From the NCBI RefSeq assembly GCF_003058225.1, contig NZ_QBUG01000001.1:1218268-1282267 (forward strand): a stretch of 64,000 nt of DNA, given 5' to 3'. This document shows, piece by piece, positions 7,023 to 14,813 of the stretch. Position 1 is the first letter of the stretch. Every line of letters starts with the position of its first letter. The stretch is from Promicromonospora sp. AC04. GTDB taxonomy: Bacteria > Actinomycetota > Actinomycetes > Actinomycetales > Cellulomonadaceae. The position numbers and the translations under genes are program-made. The notes under the pieces were generated by a model. The model had not been told where the DNA came from, searched no databases, and saw only the letters and a list, made by a program, of their open reading frames with translations.

Positions 7023-8131
7023 GCAAGGACTTCGCGGAGATGCTGGAGACGACGGCATCCACCGACGAGGCACTGGATGTCGACATGCCGTTCCTCGAGG
7101 CCTACCGGCGCGGCGGGAGCACTGAGCTGCACCGGGTCCAGGCCCAGGCGTCACGGGCCACGCCCGACACCCGGCTCGACGAGCCCGGGGACCACGCCGG
7201 CGCGGACCACGCCGATCCACTCAGGCCGGACCAGGGACCCAGCCCGCGGGAGCCTGAGCGCCCCGCCGGGTCCAACCGGAGGGAGCGCTCTGATGGGACC
7301 GGTGGCGCGGCGGCAGGCGCACCCAGCGAGAGGGTCCCTGTCGAACCGACCGGGGGCTCCACAGTCGTCGCGGGTCCCGCGCGCGAGGAGCCGGTAGACA
7401 CGCGCGCCGATGTTGCCGGCAGCGCCTTGCCACAGGAGAAGCGTGAGCCTGCGGCCGGTGCCGAGACACCGGCCTCGCTCCGGCTGACCGACCACCAGGA
7501 AGCGGTGCAGAGTGCGGTGTCGGCGAAGGGCGGCTCAGGTGGCGCAGAGGGCACCGCGGCGCTCCCCCAGTCGGGGTTCCGGATCTCGGGGGTCAAGAGT
7601 CAACCGCACATCAGGTCACTGCCCGACGCCATCGTCGCCGTGCTGCGCGAACATCTGCGCTCGGCCGCCGTCCGTGAGCTGGGTGTGAGCGACACAGCAG
7701 CTCGCGACTTCAGCCAGAGGCTGAGTCAGGGCACGCTGGTGACCGCGTTCTTAATGGCGCAGCTCGACGTACGCATCGACGCGGACGCAGCCACAGCGCG
7801 CGCGGCCGAGCTGTTCCGCTCCGGGGACCCGCTGCTGGGTAGCGTCGCAGCACGGCTCGAGGAGCTCGAGGCCGCCGAGCACGAACGTGACAGGCTGCTG
7901 CACAGGTTGCTCGACGAGCTCGGGAGAGTTCGTGAGACCAACGACGTGATCGAGCAGGCTGTGGCGTACTCCATCGCCGATCGGACCGAGAACTTTCTGC
8001 GGGGCTCGCACGACATCCGGGACGCACCGATCACGCACAAGGACGCGCTGTTCGTCCGCGACAAGGTGCGCGATGCGACCAGGAAGCAGGCGCAGCTCGA
8101 GCGCGAAAGGGCTGGACGGCCCATGAGGTGA
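7019..8131 (+). CDS. hypothetical partner of the RHH protein, 370 aa
   Basis: Residues 40-185 are disordered and rich in Gly, Pro, Glu and Arg. Residues 190-370 are helical, with HIRSLPDAIVAVLREHLRS, then long charged helices that look like a coiled coil (LEAAEHERDRLLHRLLDELG), ending basic. It is translationally coupled to the RHH gene (ATGA). In other elements the gene in this place is often a relaxosome accessory or mobilisation protein, which I infer here from position only. Confidence 0.6.
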   Translation: MSKDFAEMLETTASTDEALDVDMPFLEAYRRGGSTELHRVQAQASRATPDTRLDEPGDHAGADHADPLRPDQGPSPREPERPAGSNRRERSDGTGGAAAGAPSERVPVEPTGGSTVVAGPAREEPVDTRADVAGSALPQEKREPAAGAETPASLRLTDHQEAVQSAVSAKGGSGGAEGTAALPQSGFRISGVKSQPHIRSLPDAIVAVLREHLRSAAVRELGVSDTAARDFSQRLSQGTLVTAFLMAQLDVRIDADAATARAAELFRSGDPLLGSVAARLEELEAAEHERDRLLHRLLDELGRVRETNDVIEQAVAYSIADRTENFLRGSHDIRDAPITHKDALFVRDKVRDATRKQAQLERERAGRPMR

Positions 8132-8156
8132 TCTCGCCGAAGAAGAAGTCGCTGAT

Positions 8157-9013
8157 CTAGCGGTCCCCGATGTCTCCCCGATCAGACTTCCTCCGCTGCC
8201 TGGCACGCTCTCGGCGCGCCCGATCAGCCTTGCTCGAGGCAAGAAACCCCTCGTTCGTCATCTCCGGCCGTCGCGGGCTGATCCCCAGCTCTCGGGCATA
8301 CCCCTTGAGCAACACGCTATGGAGGCGTTCACGGTCCACTCTCTCCCATGCAAGACAGCCGCTCACTAGGAACGACGTGGCCATGCCAAGCCATGCGTCC
8401 GCGGAGGACAACCTCGCGTTCGTGACGAACTCGATGCCGCTCGCGCTGTCCGCCTCTGCAAGATAAAGATCCGCCTGATAAAGGCTCGGATGCACATAGT
8501 TCGACGCAATGCGGTAGTGGAGATACGTTGTCTCACCTCCGACGAGACTCTCGCAGACGCGCTGGAAGTGTTTTACGTCGAAATCCGCATGGAGCCGATC
8601 CAGAAACTTCGCCGAATCCTTGACCGTTTCGTTTTCACCTGACATCGCGCCGACACTCACCGCCTGGTTCAGCGCATTGAAGCGCTGCCTTGCACCTTCT
8701 CGGACGAATGACTCGACGTCGTCGCGGAACAGTTCGAGCCACATCGCCTGCATCCCGACTCGAGCATCTGACGAATAATCGGCATGGCGGCGATGCGGCG
8801 CGTTTCGTCGTCGGTGGACGACCGCCAGAGCACTAGAAGCCCGTCCGCGAGTGTGACCAAATGAGCCACCGTCGAGAACAGAACGGGTGCGAAATAGCCG
8901 CTCGCACTGGCGACGGTTGACGCGGAGCGGTCCGCCCGCCACTGCGCAACGATCGACTCAATGATCTCGAGACATCGGGCGCTGTCAGGTGGCTGTGATG
9001 CCGGCGGATTCAT
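8157..9013 (-). pseudogene. DUF5677-like gene with a single frameshift
   Basis: Two overlapping minus-strand reading frames join into one plausible 280-residue helical protein. The upstream frame runs MNPPASQPPDS to MPIIRQMLESG. The other frame continues GMQAMWLELFRDDVESF through a YVHPSLYQAD motif to the end. The SNYVHPS block and helical pattern resemble DUF5677 proteins (unknown function, often on mobile islands). The switch falls near 8755-8765 in a GGGA run, consistent with loss of one base or a sequencing error. No strong ribosome site precedes the proposed start. Confidence 0.55.
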
Positions 9014-9164
9014 CTGTTGAGTCTGCCAAACCGCGCTGGGGGCGATCAACTATTTTGTGGGGTGAACCGTAACGGCGTGGAGTATCCGCCTGGCGCCGTC
9101 ATACAGTCGTCGAGAGGTGCCGATTACGCCAGCGGTGCCCAGTTCGGAGCCTTACGATCTATCT

Positions 9165-9308
9165 ATGACCACGTCCGCTGAGAAGCTCGCCGATGCGTTG
9201 TTCTTCCAGGTCGCTGGCTACTGGCCGGAACGTCCGAGCTTGGATCGGGTGCTCGTAGCCAAATCCCGCGAACTCGCTGAGGTGCTTCTCGAGAGCGATA
9301 ACCTCTGA
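9165..9308 (+). CDS. possible small protein, 47 aa
   Basis: Reads MTTSAEKLADALFFQVAGYW and ends LLESDNL; helical, no known motif. There is no clear ribosome site, though leaderless or weak starts occur in actinomycetes. It is only weakly supported, mainly by plausible composition. Confidence 0.28.
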   Translation: MTTSAEKLADALFFQVAGYWPERPSLDRVLVAKSRELAEVLLESDNL

Positions 9309-9635
9309 GCCCAGCACTCGGTTTAGGCGGTGTTGGACCTACCAGCACCGCATCGTCGGCCGGGCAGGCTACATCCAGCTTGAGGACGTCGTCACCCTGA
9401 CGAACACGATGTGGGCTCGGCTTGGGGTCAGAGGGGTGCTACTCCGTCTCCGCGCGATCCTTCGGTGCGCACGATCGGCCCGCGGGCGCTAAGCAGGCTT
9501 TCACGGTGCGGGGCTCGTCGGCACAGTAGAGCTCATCGGCCTCTTCCTGCTAGTCTCGCGCTTACTACATCCCCCTCGCCTCTCCACGATGCGCACTTGG
9601 GGGATTTTCTCTGCCACGGGTCAGGAGGCGCATCG
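9309..9635. other. non-coding stretch upstream of the Abi gene
   Basis: 327 bases with no credible ORF before a strong ribosome site for the Abi/AbiF-like gene. Members of the AbiF toxin group have been reported with a neighbouring non-coding RNA antitoxin, so this is where one would be expected. I cannot fold it reliably by eye and see no strong hairpin, so this is only a candidate. Confidence 0.3.
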
Positions 9636-10676
9636 ATGCCCCGCCCGCCGCGGCCTCGCGGCACTCTTCGCTACGACAAGCCGGCGCTGTCACTCGACGA
9701 ACTCGTGGGCCGGCTTGCCGAACGTGGCCTGCAGATCCCCGACGACGCCAGAGCCGCCAGGTACCTGCGCAACATCGGCTACTACCGACTCTCGCCGTAC
9801 ACGATCCCGTTCCAGCAGAGGCGCTCCAGCCACACCTTCCGCAACGGCACGTCCTTCGACGATGTGCTGGACCTTTACGTGTTCGACCGCACGCTGCGCC
9901 TACTGGTGATGGACGCGCTGGAGCGCGTCGAGGTGGCCACACGTGCTGCGATCACCGACCACATGTCCACGACGCACGACGACCCGCATTGGTACATCAC
10001 GGCCGACCACTTCCGTGACCGAAGCAAACACGCGGGTCTCCTGAAGATCGTGAGAGACACCTCAGCGAATCGACTCAGCGCGGCACCAGAAGCAGTGGGC
10101 CAACCGGCCGACCCGGGCGGGGAGCTGCCCACGTCGACGGACGAAGCGCTGGTCCACCGCTCGGCTCTTGAGCACTATCTGACGACGTACGGCTCGCCGG
10201 AGCTGCCACCGTCCTGGCTCATGGTCGAAACCCTGACCATCGGGCAGCTCACCAGCATGTACCGCAATCTGAAGCAGCGATCGGACAGGACTGCGATCGC
10301 CTCCAGCCTCGGCCTGACGGCACCCGTGCTGGAGTCGTGGTTGGGCACCTACGTCCGCGTGCGAAACATCTGCGCGCACCATGGACGACTGTGGAACGTC
10401 GGCCTGGGTGTCTACCCGGCGATACCCAGCTCCTCTACCGTCTCGTGGCTGTCGGGCAAGGACGCCCTACCCGAACGGTCGAGGAAGCGCCTGTATCCGG
10501 TGCTGGTGTCTCTGCAGTCCGTCCTGGACTCCATCTCGCCCCACAGCGGCTGGGCGCAGCGGCTCAGCGATCTGGTCAGCGCACGCCCGCGCATGAATCT
10601 CGCCGGGATGGGCGTTCCCGAGAGATGGGCTGACGACGACTTCTGGACGCGACACATCACCCAACCGCGGACGTAG
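9636..10676 (+). CDS. Abi family (AbiD/AbiF-like) HEPN protein
   Basis: 346-residue Abi_2-type protein. The N-terminal hallmark IGYYRLSPYTIPF is at about residue 47. The family's central block follows (LDLYVFDRTLRLLVMDALERVE). The HEPN RNase motif R243-x4-H248 (RNICAHHGRLWN) is intact. Family members abort phage infection or act as toxins by RNA cleavage. ATG at 9636 follows AGGAGG; upstream in-frame starts are not preceded by a ribosome site. Its place beside conjugation genes fits a defence or maintenance cargo. It has no protein antitoxin neighbour. Confidence 0.85.
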   Translation: MPRPPRPRGTLRYDKPALSLDELVGRLAERGLQIPDDARAARYLRNIGYYRLSPYTIPFQQRRSSHTFRNGTSFDDVLDLYVFDRTLRLLVMDALERVEVATRAAITDHMSTTHDDPHWYITADHFRDRSKHAGLLKIVRDTSANRLSAAPEAVGQPADPGGELPTSTDEALVHRSALEHYLTTYGSPELPPSWLMVETLTIGQLTSMYRNLKQRSDRTAIASSLGLTAPVLESWLGTYVRVRNICAHHGRLWNVGLGVYPAIPSSSTVSWLSGKDALPERSRKRLYPVLVSLQSVLDSISPHSGWAQRLSDLVSARPRMNLAGMGVPERWADDDFWTRHITQPRT

Positions 10677-10696
10677 CCGCGAAGAACAGGCGCCGG

Positions 10697-11213
10697 TCAA
10701 GATAGGGCGAGCCAATCCTCTCGCAGGTCGTCGTGCAGCTGGGAGAGCATGTACCACCGCGCTCTCTTCTCCGGCGGCACCACGTACCGCTCGTGCCACG
10801 CCCCACCGTGCTCTCAGTCCAGCACACGCTCGTGTCGACCGAGCGCACCGTTGTGTCACCTTGACGAATGCGCGAAGCTCCACACGCACGTGCCGCTCAC
10901 CTGAGGGCGCCAGCAGCGCCGCGACGTCGCCCTCCGAGCTGACGCTCACCGCACAGCCAGGTTCCGGCGCACCTGCGCGGTGCTGACGTCGCCCCGGACG
11001 GCGTCGACGACGCCCTGCCCACCGGTCGCACCGTCCCACCTGTCGATGTCCGCTCGATGTCCGCAATCAACGACGCGCAGGCGCTGGCCAGGTCCCGCAG
11101 ACCGTCATCACCAGGCGGCCAGCGGGCGACCTGCAGGTCTGCGAGCACGCCACCGTAGTCCTGCGGCGAGCGGAAGAAGTCGTGATCCACGGTCAACGGG
11201 CGCCGCTCGTGGA
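10697..11213 (-). pseudogene. decayed unknown gene with several frameshifts
   Basis: No single frame is open, but successive minus-strand frames read like one protein: a start of DFFRSPQDYGGVLADLQVARW, then LIADIE, DGATGGQGVVDAVRG, SEGDVAALLAPSGERHV, FVKVTQ, and finally VVPPEKRARWYMLSQLHDD ending DWLALS then stop. At least three frame changes separate these blocks and a stop interrupts the last. The parts look coding in composition, so I call this a degraded gene of unknown family. It fills the gap between the Abi gene and the topoisomerase gene. Confidence 0.5.
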
Positions 11214-11308
11214 CAAGACGATCAGGTGCGGTACCGACATCACCCCAGCAGACAGGCAACGGATGGTCGAAGCAGCCCTGGCGCCCCTGCCTCCTATCCA
11301 TAGGCCAT

Positions 11309-11329
11309 TGTCATATGCGTATCTCATAG
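11309..11329. promoter_or_regulatory. CATAG element upstream of topoisomerase operon
   Basis: Contains the GTATCTCATAG core and matches 16 of 21 positions of the element at 6564-6588 read on the other strand. It lies about 40 bases upstream of the transfer operon's first start codon, in a locally AT-richer stretch, so it may overlap the operon promoter. Confidence 0.35.
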
Positions 11330-11369
11330 GGTAGTAGTGGTGTATGCGTCGTCGACGAGAGGCAAGCGG

Positions 11370-13748
11370 ATGACGATCGGGATCCTGACCGAGAAGCCGA
11401 GTGCGGCACGACACTTCGCCCAGGCTCTGGGTGGCACGAGCGGCACGTACAAGGGCCAGCAGTTCGTCATCGCGCACGCCCGCGGTCACCTCTACGAGTT
11501 CACCAGTCCGCACCGGATGGTGGGCACACCCGCGCTCGCCGAGAGGTACGAGAAGTGGGATCTGGTGAACCTGCCGTGGGATCCGGACGACCTCGACTGG
11601 CGGCTCGAGATCATCAAGGGCACGAAGCAGGTCGCTCAGGAGGTGAAGCGGACCCTGGCCGGATGCGACGAGATCGTGGTGGCCACGGATGTCGACCCGA
11701 CCGGTGAGGGCGGGATGATCGCGGTCAACACGTTCCTCGAGCTGGGCCTAAGGCCCAGAGCCTGGTCACGGATGTATTTCACCGACGAGACACCGGCATC
11801 TGTGCAGAAGGCGTTCGTCGCACGCAAGCCGATCGCGTCGCTGCTCGACTTCGACGAGTACCGGAAGGCTCGCTACCGAGCTCAGTTCGACCTGTTGTCC
11901 ATGCAGTTCACCCGGGTCGCGACGAACATGGCGCGCATGTCCGGGCAGGATCTCGTGCTGCGCCAGGGCCGGCTCAAGTCGGCGATGGTCAAGCTCGTCG
12001 GCGACCAGCTCGCGGCGTACAACGACTACGTGCGCAAGCCGTTCTTCCAGAATCGGTTCCGCGACGAGAACGGCGTGGTGTACACCGACCCGGAAGAGCC
12101 GCGGTGCGACCGGTCAGATCAGGTCCAGGCCCGGTACATGACCTCGCCGGTCGTGCTGGACGGGACGGCCGACAAGAGGACCGCTCCCCCGAGACTGCTC
12201 GACCTGGCGTCCCTGTCCTCGGTGCTGGTCGGCCAGGGCGTGAAGGCGAAGCTCACGCTGTCGACGTACCAGAAGATGTACGAGGACCAGGTCGTCTCCT
12301 ACCCGCGCACGGAGGACAAGACGATCACGCCCGAGCAGTTCGACCAGCTCGCACCCCTGGTCGACACGATCGCCGCCGTCGTGAACGTGGACCCGGCGCT
12401 GCTGACGCATCGCCGGCCGCGGTCGACGCACGTGAAGCCGAAGGGTGCGCACGGCGCCAACCGGCCGGGGCCGAAGGTGCCGGGCTCGCTGGACGAGGTC
12501 GAGCACCGCTACGGCGCGGCGGGGCGGCTCATCTACGAGACGCTCGCGAAGAACTATCTGGCCATGCTCGCCGAGGACTACCTCTACGAACAGCAAAAGG
12601 GCCACGTGCGGGACTACCCGGCTTTCGTCGGGATCTCCAACGTCCCCAAGAGCTTGGGCTGGAAGGCTGTGTTCGACCCGGACACAGGCGACCGCACTGT
12701 CGACGGCGAGGACGACGAGGCCGACATGGGGCTGGGCCGCGTCGCAGACCCGTTCGTCTTCGAGGGTGCGAACAAGCGGCCGGAGCACCCCAGCATGAAG
12801 TGGCTGATGAAGCAGCTCGAGAAGCGCGACGTCGGCACGGGCGCGACGCGGACGTCGACCTACTCGGAAGTCACCAACGACCTCGCGAAGTACCCGCTAC
12901 TCACCGAGAAGGGCAAGAGGGTGACACTCGCGCGTGCTGGCGAGCTGAGCTGGCAGCTGCTGCCCGGCACCCGGATCGGAGACCTCGGCCTCACCGAGAA
13001 GGTCTACCAGGACATGCGCGAGATCGCCGAAGGAAAGACCACGGCCGAGGATTGCCTCCGGGACGTTGCCGACTGGGTACGCGAGGACATCGCCACGATG
13101 CGCCGCAACGCCGCGGCCATGCGCACCCGCCTCGGGCTCAAGGAGACGCCACTCTCCGCACATGCGGTGGGTGTCTGGCAGAAGGCACCGGACGGGCCGG
13201 CAAGGACCACGTTCAAGACGACCTGGTCCGGTCACGAGTTCAGCGACGACGAGGTCACCCGGCTCCTGCGGGGCGAGACGATCTCGTTTGTCGCGCAGAC
13301 CAGGGCGGGCAGGACCTACACCGCGACCGGTGCACTGGCACGGCAGACGTACAAGGGTCGCGACTTCGTCGGGTTCCAGCTCGAGGTCCCCGACGCACCG
13401 ACAACGTGGTCTGGCCGGGCCTTCACGCCGGGCGAGGTCACGGCGCTGCTCGCAGGGAAGGCGCTCGCGATCGACGACTTCGTCAGTTCGAAGACCGGCA
13501 ACACCTTCGGCTGCACGGTCCGCTGGGACGAGGGCACGAAGAAGATCGTTCCCGACTTCGGCTCCGGCGACGCGCCACCACGCTCGTGGTGCCGACACAC
13601 GTTCACCGACAGCGAGAAGAAGAAGCTCGCCGACGGCGAGCGGATCTTCGTCAAGGGCTTCATCTCCAGAGCCGGCAAGACCTTCGACGCCGAGATCTCG
13701 TGGCAGGAGGAAAGCGGCAAGAAGAAGATCGTGCCCAGCTTCGGGTGA
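11370..13748 (+). CDS. type IA DNA topoisomerase (TopB-like)
   Basis: 792-residue type IA topoisomerase, relaxing or decatenating DNA by single-strand passage. The TOPRIM domain opens with TEKPSAARHFAQALGG (acidic E8) and has ATDVDPTGEGG with the metal pair D107/D109. The active-site tyrosine is Y311 in VVSYPRTEDKTIT. The C-terminus carries three copies of a WxGxxF-type topoisomerase repeat starting near residues 615, 680 and 736, two ending KKIVPxFG, with no zinc fingers. Plasmid TopB/TraE-type enzymes often sit in transfer regions, as this one does at the head of the conjugation operon. The start follows an AGAGG site. Confidence 0.9.
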   Translation: MTIGILTEKPSAARHFAQALGGTSGTYKGQQFVIAHARGHLYEFTSPHRMVGTPALAERYEKWDLVNLPWDPDDLDWRLEIIKGTKQVAQEVKRTLAGCDEIVVATDVDPTGEGGMIAVNTFLELGLRPRAWSRMYFTDETPASVQKAFVARKPIASLLDFDEYRKARYRAQFDLLSMQFTRVATNMARMSGQDLVLRQGRLKSAMVKLVGDQLAAYNDYVRKPFFQNRFRDENGVVYTDPEEPRCDRSDQVQARYMTSPVVLDGTADKRTAPPRLLDLASLSSVLVGQGVKAKLTLSTYQKMYEDQVVSYPRTEDKTITPEQFDQLAPLVDTIAAVVNVDPALLTHRRPRSTHVKPKGAHGANRPGPKVPGSLDEVEHRYGAAGRLIYETLAKNYLAMLAEDYLYEQQKGHVRDYPAFVGISNVPKSLGWKAVFDPDTGDRTVDGEDDEADMGLGRVADPFVFEGANKRPEHPSMKWLMKQLEKRDVGTGATRTSTYSEVTNDLAKYPLLTEKGKRVTLARAGELSWQLLPGTRIGDLGLTEKVYQDMREIAEGKTTAEDCLRDVADWVREDIATMRRNAAAMRTRLGLKETPLSAHAVGVWQKAPDGPARTTFKTTWSGHEFSDDEVTRLLRGETISFVAQTRAGRTYTATGALARQTYKGRDFVGFQLEVPDAPTTWSGRAFTPGEVTALLAGKALAIDDFVSSKTGNTFGCTVRWDEGTKKIVPDFGSGDAPPRSWCRHTFTDSEKKKLADGERIFVKGFISRAGKTFDAEISWQEESGKKKIVPSFG

Positions 13749-13870
13749 GAACACGGACGGCGCCGATCCGCGGCGCCGACGATCCCCAGCCGGGCGGCGA
13801 GCACACCGATCGAGGCCAGCCCAGAACGCCGCACTATCGGTCAGAGCACTGAAGGACGAAGGAGAGTCGC

Positions 13871-14767
13871 ATGGCGAAGACGTCGTACAAGGTGCCCAGC
13901 AGCCTCAACCGGAGCTTCCTCGACCACGAGATCACCCTGAGCAAGGGCGGCTGGGCGGCCCGACCGTCACCGATCAAGCAGCTGTTCTTCTTCGGCGGCG
14001 GCGCGCTCGTGCTGCTGTGGGTGACGACCTCGACGTTCGTCGCGAGCTCGGGGCCGGTCTTCATCACGCTGTTCGTCATCTGGGGACTGCTGACGATCGT
14101 CTACTTCGGGGCGCTGACGAAGACCAACGAGCTGCGGGTGACGACGGTCCCGGCTCTTCTGTCCTACCTGCCGGCCAGGGCCCGTCACGTCTTGACGCGT
14201 CGAGGCTCGGACCCTTCGGGTTTCTACTCGATCGTCGGCATCCACGGGATCGACCAGGACGGCCGGATCCACTTCGTGGACGGCAGCGAGGGACAGGTCT
14301 ACCTGGTCGTCGGTTCGGCCAGCTACCTCCTGTTCGACGAGGACCGAGTCAGGATCCTCGACCGGGTCGATGCCTTCTGGCGCAAGGTCGACACGTCCTG
14401 CGAGTGGTCGTTCATCACGACCAAGGAGCCCCAGCGGATCTACCACCAGGTGGCGAACCTCGAGCGGCGCAACCATGCGCTCCAGGTTCGCCATCCCGAT
14501 CTGGTCGAGCTGCAGGACGAGCAGTACGACATCCTCACGCAGCACGTCGGCGGGAAGTTCACCTCGATCCACCAGTACCTGCTGCTCAAGGGCAAGAGCG
14601 CGGACGCGCTGCGCCGGGGTCACACGGTCCTGCAGGCCGAGATCGAGGGGTCGGCTCTGATGATCAAGGAGGCCATGCTCCTCAACCGCGAAGAGACCGA
14701 GCCGATGCTGCGGCTCTTCTACCAGGGCGTCGACATCGCACCGACGACATCCCGAGGCCTGGGCTGA
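13871..14767 (+). CDS. conjugation membrane protein, VirB3/PrgI-like (tentative)
   Basis: 298 residues with two adjacent membrane helices (LFFFGGGALVLLWVTT and FITLFVIWGLLTIVYFG) near the N-terminus. A cytoplasmic domain of about 200 residues follows, including SGFYSIVGIHGIDQDG and a long charged helix. Two N-terminal helices directly before a VirB4-like gene match the VirB3/PrgI position in type IV secretion operons of Gram-positive elements, though such proteins are usually shorter. Strong GAAGGAG site before ATG. Confidence 0.62.
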   Translation: MAKTSYKVPSSLNRSFLDHEITLSKGGWAARPSPIKQLFFFGGGALVLLWVTTSTFVASSGPVFITLFVIWGLLTIVYFGALTKTNELRVTTVPALLSYLPARARHVLTRRGSDPSGFYSIVGIHGIDQDGRIHFVDGSEGQVYLVVGSASYLLFDEDRVRILDRVDAFWRKVDTSCEWSFITTKEPQRIYHQVANLERRNHALQVRHPDLVELQDEQYDILTQHVGGKFTSIHQYLLLKGKSADALRRGHTVLQAEIEGSALMIKEAMLLNREETEPMLRLFYQGVDIAPTTSRGLG

Positions 14768-14813
14768 CGGATCCGGGACGAGAGCACACCACCGACGACG
14801 GACGAAGGACACC

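Noticed and set aside
9411..9635. Longer Abi protein starting at 9411
   Set aside because: The extra 75 residues are low-complexity with no ribosome site, while AGGAGG stands just before the ATG at 9636.
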